DNA of 64,000 nt from Phycomyces nitens (taxonomy: Eukaryota; Mucoromycota; Mucoromycetes; Mucorales; Phycomycetaceae), in the NCBI GenBank assembly GCA_022702545.1, contig JAHRBC010000001.1:8246001-8310000 (forward strand), written 5' to 3'. How positions within the stretch are numbered: position 1 is the stretch's first letter; every line of letters starts with the position of its first letter. Below are positions 12,344 through 27,994 of this stretch, piece by piece. Under the pieces are notes generated by a model that worked only from the letters and a program-made list of their open reading frames with translations, made no database searches and had not been told where the DNA came from. The position numbers were made by a program, and so were the translations under genes.

Positions 12344-14008
12344 ATTCAATTGGATTTGTATACAGACTGCCTAGTAGCAATTTTGTATATGCAATATCAA
12401 TTCGATCTAAAATCTCCCTTGTTTTTATGCTTTTTATACATACACCTTTATTACTTCTTTGCAATAGGCACCCCAAACTCAATAAAGAACACAAACCAAA
12501 TGAGCATGTACATCAGGGCATGTGTCCTCGTTTTGGAACAAATCGACTTGGTATTCACAGATATACTTTCTTTGTTTTACAACAGTCTATAAAAGGGAAT
12601 TTACATTGACAATTGCTACGCATGGCATCCATATTTTACCTTTTTTATAATTTATACTATATAGTCGCATGGTTACCTTGGATACATAAACGCCAGATAC
12701 ATTATAACTGGTAATTTCCAGAACAATCCACACCGAACTTGTAACCAGTATTACTACAGTTTTTGTCTTGACACTTCTTCAAGACAAAAACCGAGGGGAT
12801 TGTATATTAAGGACCCCTTTTTGTATTTCCCCCCCTTCTTTTTTTTCCTATCAAATAATATCAGTGTCAGATTTTGAGTCACCAGAAACAAATCGCAACA
12901 CGCATATGGTTACACTTTAAGCAGTGCAATTGGGATAAGGATTAAAAAGAAAGGAATATAAACAAACTCTCAGAACCCATGCTTTGCCTTTTATGATATT
13001 TTGTGTATTATAATAAACGTAAATGCTATTGGAATACACGAATTCGAGATTGTCGAATGGGTAAATGTTGCTCAAATTAATGGCTAGCCAACTAGCTCCC
13101 CTCCCCCCTCCTCCTCCCAAAGTACATGGATAGATAACGAGGCTTCTAAATGTAATGATGATAAATTCTAGGTTTAGGAGCAATGTCTAATAAACTTTGT
13201 ATAAAAAAGAATCTTTATTATTCTTTTTTATCTAGTCTTGGTTAATCTACTATGGTTTCTATATTTGCCATCGGTATCACGTAGTATTGCCCATTCTTTG
13301 GGATATTACAGACCTAGTGATCAAGTAATCTTTACACATGCAGTACCGTTTAAGAAAATTACTGTCTTTATTGGCATGGCCAGCGCTTATACGGAACGGT
13401 CTTTTTTAATAATAATAATAATAATATACTTTGAAATGATAACGAAAAACATAATTACTGTGACAGTAATGGCTCAATACAAATGTCCAAATAGTATTGG
13501 GCTACAGCCAATAATCCAGTCTAGATTTACGAGACAGACAGCAAACACAAGTTTGTGAATAGAAGAAGCTTCCAAGGACAACAACATTTACAAGGAACTT
13601 TTAGGAGCAGGAAAAAGACAAGGCGCAGTAATGGAAATCCACCTTCCCAAGCCCATTTTCAGCACTTGTAGAAAACTAAATACCAGCCATTTACTTTAAT
13701 ACGTAACAGACTCACAAAAAGTGTCAAAAAAAAACCAAGGCAAAAGTACAAAGATCACTTGCATGATACATACCAGAAAAATAAAAACAAAATTGAAGAA
13801 AAGCAGTGAAAAGAGAGTAATTTTTCTCCTTACATTAGTAGCCGTATTTGGTATACACATTTCCTTTTACATTGAACCTCCTTCCACTTTGGGAACTTGT
13901 TTTATTTTTTATTTTTTACAAGATTCGCATTCTGTATATTTTGTATTATATAACTGTTTAATCTGCAAATAATTTTGTTGTGGAGAAATGTGACTTGAAC
14001 CTCCCCGA
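12344..14008. other. 1.7-kb spacer
   Basis: No gene recognised. It is the 3' side of both flanking genes (convergent), AT-rich, with an X-box-like GTTACCTTGGATAC at 12672-12685 and short poly-C and poly-T runs. The short frames are of random quality. Confidence 0.55.
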
Positions 14009-15251
14009 TTAAAGCTTTTGTTCGTTACTATGGAGATCTAATCCAACAAGTTTCTCGAGTTGTTGAATGGCCTGATCAGATTTTCCAATCTTGACCTCTA
14101 AAGACATGTCATCAATAAAAAGCTCTTTAAAATATCAAAAAGAGGACTTACGAATAGTTGCCATGCCAAGTTTCTTTGCTGAACTGAGGTTCATGCCAAT
14201 GTCATCTAGAAAGATGCACTCGCTAGGATGTACATTGATGAGCTTACATGCATGCAGATAGAACTTGGGATCGGGTTTTCTGCAAGACCAATCAGTTAGA
14301 TTCTGTTTGGAGTTACCATGTACACCAAATACCTCAGGCCAACCAACCGCGACTCGATAAAGAGCTCAAACATATTCTTTAATGAATCAGGCACCTTTCC
14401 TCCCAATTCCTCGGTCTCCTTGAGATCATCCTCGGGAAGCTCAAAGTTGTTTGTCAGGGCAGCCACTCTAAACTGCCCACTCTCTAAGAGGGTTTATTGA
14501 ATTGAAATCAATGCTGTTGTGGTTGGGCAATTCTGTCGCATTTTTTTTTCTTTTTTCTTTTTTCTTTTTTTTTTTACCTCTTAAACGTCGAATAGCTCTG
14601 AATACCTTTTGATCGAGATTTTGGGTCTCTTTCATCATGGTCGTAAAGAGATCCTTTCCATTTATGGTCACATCAGGAATGAAAGAAGGAGCAGCTGTAA
14701 AGGCTTTGGTGAATATCAAATGGGCCCGAGAGGAGGATGAAATTGAATAGATCAAACAAAGCATAAATCAGGCTCTTACGCTTTCCTGTCTTTGCAAGGT
14801 AGTTTAGGTAGTGCTGCTTGTTGGAAGGGTGAGATAGCTGTTCTCCGAATGCGATGTAAAAGTCATGTAGTTTGATTTCTCCTCTTTCCAGTTTCTACAA
14901 ACAGTAGGTTCGTTACAGCACAATAGCACAGGCCATTCTCCTATCTTTTTTTTTTTTTTGAAAATATATATAATAATAATAATACCTGAAAAGCACCCTG
15001 GTCTCCTTGCTGAGTACTATGCATAAACCAGATACATTAATCCTAGCCAACAAGACAACAGACGTACATTGCCACATTAATGTAGTTACTCGGCAGACCG
15101 TATCTCTCCTCATACAGCCTGATACCAGCCATAGGAGACCCAACGCACACACCACCTGTTGGTCATATTAACAAAAAAAAAGTGTTTTGGGATCAAACCA
15201 AGGATTTCTATTCGCTTTACCAATATCAAAAATTACTGCTTTAAAGGTCAT
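14009..15251 (-). CDS. HAD-superfamily hydrolase-like protein (ACAD10/EPHX2 N-domain type)
   Basis: Eight exons, from the 5' end: 15251-15221, 15155-15068, 15016-14986, 14894-14780, 14703-14578, 14483-14333, 14279-14152, 14097-14009; 252 residues. HAD motifs appear in order: motif I VIFDIGGV at residues 6-13, motif II AALTNN, the Lys motif RKPDPKFY, and motif IV IFLDDIGMN. The helical cap lies between motifs I and II, which fits subfamily IA. The second Asp of motif I (the general acid of phosphatases) is Gly, as I recall for ACAD10-like proteins, so ordinary phosphatase activity is doubtful. Two exons are only 31 bases. It is probably a cytosolic enzyme, with unknown substrate. Confidence 0.85.
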
Positions 15252-15465
15252 GAAAGAAAGAAGCGGATGAGAAAATCCACAATGTGCCTGACAAATTCAA
15301 TTTATTTCGATGCACGTGATATCCGCTTGAAAGGACAGTCAAAAAGTCAAACGGGGATGAAAGGAATAGATTTATTGATCCTCAAGTAAAAAGAGAGAGA
15401 GAAAGGATATGATGAGGGAACGCAAAGCAGCAGTTCAATAGAAGCCTTCTTGGGTGCATTACTAA

Positions 15466-17083
15466 TTAACCAAAGGCAGGGACAGACCTATAATAATAAT
15501 AAAAAAGAATTGAGTTTCTGATACCCAAAGTCAAACCTACATACTTTTGAGACTGTGCAGGGCTGCCCATTGTAGCCGGGCTTCCGATAGTACTAGGGCT
15601 CATAACCGTAGGAGCCATGGGGTTACTGAGCATAGTGGCTGTAGGAGAAGCAACCGAGGGCTGAGCACTGGCAGGATGAGTAGATTCTCTGATGGCCAGC
15701 AATTGTTTGGCACGGAAAGCCTCATAGTGGATCTGAGCTGTAGTCTCAATCAAGTCTTGCAAATGGGTGCGAGTCAAGAAGTTACGGAGGTAGATGAACT
15801 CACAGTGCTCTTCACTTTCAACTGATTGGTTTGGTTTGGTTTGGTTTAGTTATTATCGATCAATCACAGTAATTTTGCTTACCATTAATCACACCGTATC
15901 TGTTCTTTCGTCCTCGAACTGCCTTTCCATCAATAATGACATTTCTCTCTGACCCAACAATGGCAAATGGGAGTAATTCCTATTTGAACCAGAGAAAATT
16001 CAGCCAAAAAGTGTATATTGGCATACAGAGATTTCATAATTGCTTACACGAATGCTTTCATTCAAGGCCTGTTCTTGTTCATCATCCTCATCACTCTCAT
16101 AGGGATAGAGCTTGATGTTGTGGAATACCAATTCGGCTTTTATCTATTGATATCATTCAAATGTGTCAATTGAGTCCGAACAACATGTCTTTTGGTCTTA
16201 CTCTCTGCTTGAAAGCCTGGCGCTCTTCAAGGGTCAAGGAGTCTGACTTGGCAATCACAGGTACCACATTGACTACTTCTGACAACTTTTTCAGGACAAC
16301 AATATCAATTGGCTTCAGGCTATTTGATACGAGTTAGGATCCAAATATATCATCAATAATTGACGACTTACGCATGGCCAGTGGGACCAATGAAGAACAG
16401 ACAACAATGGACTCTGCTGTCTTGAATGTAGCGGTCGCGGGTAGCAGTGAGTTCCTTTCGGAGGTAGGCAGAGTGCTGGTCTTTGATGTACTTGATGATG
16501 GGTTCCCAGCTAATTGATTCTGGTTAATACATAATGTATGGGTACCTATGGTCCTCACCAATTCTCATTGTTCACTTGGTCTCCATAGCCAGGGGTATCG
16601 ACGATGTTTAGTCTCAGACGGACTCCGTGTTCCTCGATCACTGCATATCGGTACATGGTTCAAAAGGAGAGAACATCATCAGTATTAATTTTTGGTTGGG
16701 AGACAATAGACATACGGTGGGATACTGTCTGGATTTCTGTTGTCTGTCTAGGGGGTTCATCCGCAGCCAAACGGGCCTTGCTTTCAATCAGATGGGATGC
16801 AAAGATTGTATTGACAAGAGTGGACTTTCCCAGTCCAGATTGGCCTATTAAATAACCAGCGCTTTAGTCTCTTGGGACCACTTGGTCTATAGACTGACCA
16901 ACAACCATGACATTAAAGTGGAAGCCTCTCTTGAGAAGCTTCTTCTCGATTTGTTGGGTAATGGTATCAAAGCCAACGTAGTTTTCAAGAGCAGCCTAAG
17001 CAAGAGAATGTCAGTCGATTTGGACTATTAATGATTCGATATATTACAGCAGCTGGCTCAGAGTTTAGTGTATTGGACGACAT
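15466..17083 (-). CDS. CDC10: septin, Cdc10 type
   Basis: GTP-binding cytoskeletal protein that assembles into filaments at septa and the cell cortex. Ten exons (17083-17048, 16995-16899, 16844-16716, 16640-16559, 16509-16372, 16319-16202, 16143-16048, 15979-15883, 15821-15545, 15487-15466) give 363 residues. The G-domain contains the P-loop GQSGLGKST, switch II DTPGYGD and the G4 motif AKSD. The polybasic and N-terminal segment ([18 protein letters not shown]) and the lack of a C-terminal coiled coil fit the Cdc10/Spn2 subgroup. In place of a coiled coil there is a Ser/Pro/Ala/Met-rich tail of about 45 residues. The first exon codes for only 12 residues. Septin family is certain; subgroup is likely. 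Confidence 0.93.
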
Positions 17084-17525
17084 GATGGAGAGAAAAACGA
17101 GTCAAGAAGAGGAAGAGGAAGAAGAGGTGGTTTATCAACTTTTTATAAAACCAAAAAAAAATATAATAATAATAATAATTAAAGGAGACCATCTCCATAA
17201 GGGGGAGCATGATTCAGGCACTCCAAGAGAGCCAGGGGATATGGGAATGCAAACCCCCCAAATAAATAATAATAATGATAATAATAATAAAAAAAGCATC
17301 TAGCTATCTATCCAACTTTACTCTATTGTCTTGGAACGACCCTTTAGATTGCTTAAAGATGTACAGTATGCTCAGCTTATTTGGTCTCTTTGGCAATCTA
17401 GTTAAAAATGCACGTCTTAAAAACAGTCACGTACTACTCTTGCTCACTTTTGCTGTGAGTTATGGGGGGAGGGGAGGGGCAAGTTTAGTGCCTGTCCTAC
17501 TTTTTATACATAAAAGCATTTATTC
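17084..17525. other. divergent promoter region, septin / NAA38
   Basis: The 442 bases separate two divergent starts. It holds AAT/ATT microsatellites (17162-17182, 17260-17293) and AT-rich DNA. No specific site could be supported. Confidence 0.5.
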
Positions 17526-17836
17526 ATGGTTGCCGATACTGAAAATATCCAGAGATTGCGCACCTACTTGAATTTTAAGACACGTATACAGACTACCGAT
17601 GGAAGAACATTTATAGGAGTATTTGTATGTGTCGACAAGGACAAGAATATTATCCTTGCTCACACTGAAGAATTCAGAGGAGGTGAATGGATTAAGAGTT
17701 GGATTCCAACATCATATTTACCCGTCGAGATTGGTTTTTAGATGAAAAGCGTCTAGTAGGCCTAGTGATGATTCCAGGAAAGCATCTCGTTAAAGTGGAA
17801 GCAGAAAACATGAATGCTGATGATCTTTATTCTTGA
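17526..17836 (+). CDS. NAA38: LSm-domain NatC auxiliary subunit Naa38-like
   Basis: Two exons (17526-17682, 17742-17836) encode 83 residues. An Sm1 motif (RIQTTDGRTFIGVFVCVDKD followed by NIILAHTEEF) and an Sm2 motif (LVGLVMIPGKHLVKV) cover almost the whole protein. The Sm2 reads MIPGKHLVK rather than the RG-rich loop of RNA-binding LSm proteins, which is the Naa38/LSMD1 pattern. Naa38 binds Naa30-Naa35 and adjusts cotranslational N-terminal acetylation of Met-hydrophobic N-termini. LSm8 or another small LSm protein is the alternative; the DGR..G and PG pattern favours Naa38. The intron-retained reading stops at the intron's last base. Confidence 0.82.
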
Positions 17837-17995
17837 AAGAGAAAGTAAATAATTGTTAATTTTGCACTTTAATATTTATACATACACATACACACACACA
17901 TATATATATACCCCTGCCCTTTATTAAATAATCTCGGCTTGTTTCTTAGAAAGATGCACAAAAGAGAAAGTGTATGGATATTATACATATTATAT

Positions 17996-18521
17996 CTATG
18001 GCGATGAATTCTGCAAGTCTTTCCATGGGTCACTCACAAACAAAGGTGAATAGAATGCCCGGTAATGCTTTTCCAATGTCTCTGGAGAGAAATCAGCAAT
18101 AGTATAATCCTTCAATATCATAAGAAAATAAGCAAAAGTTGTCTGTATTGTGCCACCAAAAAAAGAAAAGAAAAGAAAAAGGTTGCCTTTTGATTCATCC
18201 TTTTGCCATTCGTAATGTTAATCTACTTGCCTGCTTCTGACGAGATCCATAACCTCCTCCACCACCACCGCGACCTCGATTACGATTGTCACCACGTCCA
18301 CGTCCACGTCCACCACGTCCTCTGTTGAAATGTGATCTAACCTGTCCATAATTCCCACCATAGTTGGGATTCCCTCCATAGTTGGGATTTCCACCATAGC
18401 TGGGATTCCCACCTTGGGATCCTTGGTATGATGCATTCATGTGATTGGGATGGGATCCATCGCCACCGTAACCTTGCCATTGACTGGCTGCTCCCATTCC
18501 ATTAGGATAGTTGGCTGACAT
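17996..18521 (-). CDS. RGG-rich protein with MPLKIP/TTDN1-like C-terminus
   Basis: Exon 1 (18521-18231) encodes an N-terminal region with repeated GGNPxYGG units and a dense RGG/GRG block, typical of RNA-binding or condensate-forming proteins. The frame can run to a stop at 18195, giving 108 residues. A better model uses a GC donor (CAG/GCAAGT at 18230) and an acceptor before 18142, adding an exon (18142-17996) that reads DFSPETLEKHYRAFYSPLF and then VSDPWKDL before a stop; total 145 residues. The short C-terminal motif Y-x-P-hydrophobic-x-x-DPW-x-x-L recalls the conserved end of human MPLKIP/TTDN1 (YFKPSMLEDPWAGL), the non-photosensitive trichothiodystrophy protein linked to lariat debranching. 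The exon is confident; the orthology is a suggestion. Confidence 0.68.
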
Positions 18522-19018
18522 TGTGACAAATCTTGAGAGATGTTTATTAAAACAAGAAAAGGCTTATTGTTCGGTCCTCAAATTTAAACATGGAAAATAA
18601 TAGTGTTTTGCAGTCTTGATTTCCAAACAAGTATACTGCCTTTGGAGTAGTGATAAAGGGAGGCACTCGAAATAGAAGAGGTATAAACAGACATATACAT
18701 ACGGAATATCCATTAATATCTCCTATAGCCGTATGATATACATATTTGTATATGTGGGACAAGTATGATATATATATATATACGAAAAAAAACGAGGCAA
18801 GATGTTTATGATTATTTGCCTCGATTTGGAAATGTTTTTCTTTAGACTTGTTTCGAATGACAAAATACATTGTTTTTATGCTCTTCTTCCCGTCTCAGTA
18901 AACTTACCTATATTGCCAACCCCCTTCTATTTACCAAAATACCTCTTGCTTTGTCAATATCAAAGAATATGTCAAGAAGAACCATTTTATCTGATTATAA
19001 CAACCAAGGTATTATAAA

Positions 19019-19051
<33 letters not shown>

Positions 19052-19052
19052 A
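18522..19052. other. divergent promoter region
   Basis: Lies between two divergent genes. It contains an (AT)n run near 18770-18782 and an (AC)n(AT)n microsatellite at about 19019-19050 directly before the next start. No other feature seen. Confidence 0.5.
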
Positions 19053-21919
19053 ATGCATTTAATACCAATAACACCCTATTCAATGTTAGAAATGATGCGA
19101 GATCTTATTGATGACATTAATGACTATATTGGAGGTTTGTTATGGTTCAGGCTTATTTGACATGAATAGACATTGATCAGAATATCGCCATACCTTAAGA
19201 TCCAGAAAAGCCCAATACAAAAACAAACGAATCCAATCCATCTCTTCCGGAAACACTCGAGAAACAAGTCATGAATTCACATTGCAAAGAAACATTGATG
19301 TCTGATATTGCAAAGTCCCTTGATCCAATGGATTCTGAACGTCCTCTTTTGGTTGAATCAGATACCGAGGACGAAGAAGAAGAAGCCCAAGACGAAGAAT
19401 ACGATGATATACGCAACAATCATGAACAACAACAACAAGAAGAAGAAGAAGAAGAAGATGATGATGATGAAGAGGAAGAAGAACGTTATGCTCATCGGTA
19501 TGGCCTAGTTGGATGGCTATACTGTAGAAACTAATATATTATTTAATCAATAGTCGGTTCCCTTCGCGTCTCTCTCCATCAGCTGTTTCTACCGTTGCTA
19601 GGGATTCGGTCGAAAGATCATCTGTAAAGATATGTCACAAATGTAAAAAAGAGGAGCCTGTCAAACCAAAGCCATCCAATACCCTGCGTCCTGAATATAC
19701 TTGTAAAGATTGTAAAAAGGGCAGTAGAAGAAGATCATTAAGCGCAACTGGTATGCGAATACTCGAATTTGCTGGTCGTGTAAAACAGACTCTATTGGCA
19801 CCTATTAAAACAATCGAGAGACGTAGAAGTATGCCTTCTATTGAGGTGTATACAAAGGACGGAAAGGATCTTTTGCACAAAAATACCCCGTCTCCAGCCA
19901 CATCTACTGGAAATCATACCATTCCTATAGTCGACAGACAATCTATAATATCTCCAAGATATGGGGACAGGCCTGGGACGTTTTATAGCGTACCGGAACG
20001 AGCAACAAGCTACAGAAAGCCAGAGGAAAAAGAAACAGATCAAGAGTGGACATCCAGAAATCAAAGGTCTTTGGGAAATCTAAAGTACAATCTTGAGCCA
20101 CAAACTATACAGAACCGTCAGCATGAAAAATGGCCATCTACAGCCATTGAAACCAAGGATCGTATATTTGCCTCTCCAGAATACCCAAGAGAGTCTGTAC
20201 ACCAAGACAATCAAAAAGAAGAAGAAGAAGAAGAAGAAGAATACGAGGAAGAATATCATCAGTATCAGTATCAGGAACAAGAACAAGAACAAGAACACCT
20301 AAACCAATATAGCCCTGAAGAATATTACAATGACCAAGGAGACTATGAGGATGTCGACCAAGACCAAGGATATATCATGATGGGGACTCCTAGTGAAATG
20401 GTATATTCTACAAGTCCCTCTCATCAGTGGAGCTGTCTTACACCTGCGAATCGTAATGGAGAAGAGCACATACCACTACGAACTATGGATCTAGATGGCC
20501 TAAATACCCACAGAGATCGTATGATTGCCTATGGTAATTACCTTGTACTAAAGTGTCTATTGATAGTTGCCGATATTAATGAAATATATAGAGCATGCTT
20601 ATTACAACTGCATTGCAGCAAAGACGTATCTTACTCCTTGGGTCAAGAAACAATACAGCAAAGGTCCTCCAGATGCAATGTTTGGTAAATCATGGTTTAT
20701 TTCTATATGAAAAATGCAAGTAGCATCTAATTGTAATCATATGGGCCGTGTGTTTTTACGACAAAAAGACTATACCCCTCCCCCAAAAAGATCTACTAGC
20801 AGGATATTTGGTCTGTTCAAGCGTTCCAGTAGTAGGAACCTTAGTCAAACAAGCATGGTGGACTTGGCAAACCCTCTGACAAAGAGTGTGCTTTCTTTGT
20901 CGAGCCATATATCTTCCTCTCAGACTCCAATATCAACCATTGCCACGAACCAGACTGGCCATCTAATTCAGGATCAAAGACTTGCTTCCAATCTAGATTT
21001 TCATAGTGGTGACAATGATGAAGAAGACAACTCATTGCAGATAGTAAATCCAAAGAAATCAAGGTCTTCTCTACAGATATCTCCCAGCTCATCTTTCAGA
21101 GAAAGCCATTATTCCCCTACATCGATTAGCAGTGTCAGTCCTGTAGAAGAACCAGTGTCAATTTTGAAGAAAAAGCCTTCCAAAAACAAGATATACAAGA
21201 CCCCCAGTCCACGCCACTCTGTATTCTTGGACCAAAGTGAAGAAGATTATGATGAAGATGTCCCACTAGACAATCATCATAATCATCAAGACTTTTATGA
21301 GCCACATATACCAGTCCAACGACGCTCTTCATATGCACCAATGACACCATCTTACCATAAACAAATTCCAGACAGCAGAAATAGAGTCATTGATCTTGAC
21401 AACTTCCAAGAACCCTACTCGGCTCCTAAGCGAAGAGTAAAATCGACTCCTCCTGCAAAGCAATACAACTCTCGACCTTTATCTTATACCGAAAGTGCAC
21501 CCTTGCCTGTTCCTACTCGATCCAGTAAATATGTGGGTACATCGCCAAACTCGAGTCTTTATAGAGAGTATCAAACATCACAGGCTTGGCCACAAGCACA
21601 CTCCTCACCGGCTCAAAACACATTTGATTATGACTACACACCAGGCTATTCTGACCAGAGAAGCTATCCTTATCAGAATTACCGTCCTGCTCCAGAGCCT
21701 TCCTATGAATCTCAACGCTACCACCATACTCCAGCTGCCCGAGCTGCTCAAGAGGCACAGTTTTCCTATGATGCTTGGGACAAGGCCTTGGATGATTTGT
21801 GTGCATTTTTTCGACATGTGGATCGAAGTATTCTTGAAGAGTACCTTGAAGAGGCACAAGGCGACTTTTATGTTGCAAAAAGAATGTGTATAGATACAAT
21901 AATGACTAGTGGATTATAG
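19053..21919 (+). CDS. uncharacterised large acidic protein with CxxC pair and CUE-like C-terminus
   Basis: Not recognised. Five exons (19053-19134, 19200-19497, 19554-20533, 20592-20684, 20721-21919) encode 883 residues. The N-terminus is acidic with a Glu/Asp run (about residues 105-125). A putative zinc ribbon follows near residues 152-183: CHKC, then about 22 residues, then CKDC, with basic flanks. A second Glu run lies near residues 345-353, and a conserved-looking island AYYNCIAAKTYLTPWVKKQY is created only by splicing exon 3 to exon 4. A long disordered Ser/Pro/Tyr-rich region ends in a helical segment of about 45 residues (LCAFFRHVDRSILEEYLEEA...) that resembles a CUE/UBA ubiquitin-binding fold. 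ATGs at 19053, 19083 and 19092 are in frame; 19053 was chosen for its A at -3. Confidence 0.72.
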
Positions 21920-22152
21920 TAATATTCAGGCATATATATATATATATATACATATAAATTTTGCGAGCAAAGCCAGTATAAATAGCCTTTTTTTTTAATT
22001 ATAAGTACACAAAACATTTGCATATTGGTGCCTATTATAAACCCAAGCTTATTTTACTATCATGATATTTATAATAGCAATAATAATGGTTGCCCAGTGG
22101 CAAAAGTAGATGCCTTGTTCAATAGTCTTTTACCAATATCTATATACTTTAT

Positions 22153-23082
22153 TTACTTTTCCTTTTTAAACTTGACCTCAATTTCAGATATTCCTACAGG
22201 TTCATTCGACTAATAGACACATTTGTTGCCTATTAGTACATGTACAATGTATGCATAATCGTATTCCAGTAGATCTTACCTTGTCATCGTATTCAGCCCA
22301 TTCACCCTCCAACAAATCAATATCCTCAAACTTGGTTCCTGACTCTACACCCTTTGCCACCCATGATTCCTAATAGCATTCATTCTCGTGTTAAAAAAAT
22401 GTCCTCTCTCTTTTTTCCCACATAACCGAGGCCTCTGCTTACTCTAGGAGAGAAATCTACAAGTTCCAATCCTCTGCAATCAAAGGTTGCAATCTTTTGG
22501 AACTCTCCACTTTTGGTGTAAGGTACGATTTTTCCATTGGTTTCAAATTCTGTTTGTAAATTCATTATCGTTATTGATCAAATCCAAATGTCGATAATTA
22601 GTTTTATGAAACCCTATACTTACGTGCAGTGGACTCGCGTTTACAGAATTTGCAGCGCATTACCAAGTTTGCAGTGCCTCTTGATCCAGACATTTCATAT
22701 GTATCCTATGAAAGCAGGTGTTAGAGCACTTGTAAATACCCTGTATACCTTACTTGACGATTAAAGGTGATCCAAGACTCATCAACCTCACGACAGCTTC
22801 CACATTCAACCTTTTTTTACAGGAAAAAAGAAATAAAATGAATCAGATTTTGATGCCATACATCGACACCTTGCGGAGTATTCGACGCGTCTTGTAATTA
22901 TCTACCTTGAAGTGCCATTCGTAATCCTCCACAGGCACGAGATCGGTCACATTCTCGAGATCAGCTTTGATATAAAGACCAAGTTTCTGTAGCAGGAATC
23001 AAGCCAGACTTTTGGTTTAGCCTTGCAAGTGCATTTATAATATCTGTCATTTAGATGATGACGGTAAAAAACATACCACCAT
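22153..23082 (-). CDS. CXXC zinc-binding protein (DUF866/UPF0587, CZIB type)
   Basis: Seven exons (23082-23077, 22986-22906, 22810-22754, 22705-22624, 22549-22443, 22369-22280, 22209-22153) encode 159 residues, the normal family length. Two zinc-coordinating pairs are visible, CGSC and CKFC, and the family core FDCRGLELVDFSP and GVESGTKFEDIDL are well preserved. The first coding exon is just six bases (ATG GTG). The last acceptor was placed before 22209 so that the end reads GISEIEVKF, matching the family's final beta strand; the nearer TAG gives an unrelated tail. Members are small cytosolic zinc proteins of poorly known role. Family assignment is firm. Confidence 0.9.
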
Positions 23083-23219
23083 TTTGCGTACAAAAGAAAA
23101 GAGAGATGGTATTATTTCAATGGCCACAAAAGTAATCGTTCGGGATTTTAAACAGCTTGTAAAAAGACGTTCGTGACTTTACTTTTGTTTATTCACAAGT
23201 TTCTCGAGTATCAAACAGA

Positions 23220-23998
23220 ATGTCTGTTGGTACAGTCAAGGCTGTTCCATTCCATGAAAAGAGTTACTGGGAAAGTCGATTTGAAAAAGAAGATCATTTT
23301 GAATGGCTCCTTTCTTGGAGTGCATTGAAACCATTAGTGGAATCCTACTTGGATCCTAATGAACCAATCCTTCACATTGGTAGTGTGTAACCACAGAAAT
23401 TACTATATATATATTTTTATACTTTTCATATTTTCATATTATTGATCGATTGGCCTTTCATTATATACAATGTACATGCACAAACACAAATACTTTGTTA
23501 AAAGGATGTGGAAACTCAAAATTGGCTTTTCATTTGGCGGATGATGGTTATCCTAAAGTGATCAATGTCGATTATGCAGAAAATGTGATTCAACAAATGA
23601 AGGCAGATACTGCTTCAAAGTACGATGGAGTCGAATGGTACACAGGCGACTGTTTAAATGACCTCTTATTCTTGCTCAACAAACAAGATATTCAAGAGGG
23701 ATTTTCTGTGGTGGTAGACAAAAGCCTGTGCGATACAATTGCATGCGGAGACGACGACGACCAAACCTCTCAGCAGAAATTAGCCCATCAAGTTGGATCA
23801 GTTGTGCGATTTGGTGGCGTTTGGCTCTGTGTCTCCTTTTCTAGTCAGCGAGAACATGTCTGGGACCAACCAAGTGGCACTGGGTGGAAGTGGAAAAGAG
23901 AGCATGCTATACCTGTGGCAGTAAACCATCCCAATAGTTTGCCTGGAGCACCCGAGATATTTCACTATCTATACATAAATCGAAAAGTACGGGCATAA
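23220..23998 (+). CDS. SAM-dependent methyltransferase (EEF1AKMT4/METTL12-13 type)
   Basis: Two exons (23220-23379, 23505-23998) encode 217 residues. The SAM-binding motif I, ILHIGCGNSKL, spans the splice junction. Motif II follows as VINVDYAENVI, then WYTGDCLND, and FSVVVDKSLCDTI occupies the position of the family's DxxxEKGTLD. This pattern belongs to the small class I methyltransferases that modify lysines or the N-terminus of eEF1A, or of citrate synthase. The N-terminus (YWESRFEKEDHFEWLLSW) also matches that group. The ATG has AGAA before it. Substrate is unproven. It starts 137 bases from the divergent DUF866 gene, so the two probably share a promoter. Confidence 0.83.
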
Positions 23999-24186
23999 AG
24001 CACAAAAGCACAAAAGCACAAAAGCATCAACTTCATATAATAGAGTGTATAATCAATAAACACACCAATACAATCACACCCAACCAAACGGATCATATAT
24101 ATACATTGTGTATATATCTTTATTAAGCAAACATGAAAAAAAAGTTGATTCTTTTGGGATTAAAATAAAAATAAAGATGGTTGTCT

Positions 24187-27994
<3,808 letters not shown>

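Noticed and set aside
14024..14037. GTTACTATGGAGAT, X-box-like
   Set aside because: Lies within the last coding exon of the HAD gene, so it is explained by coding sequence.
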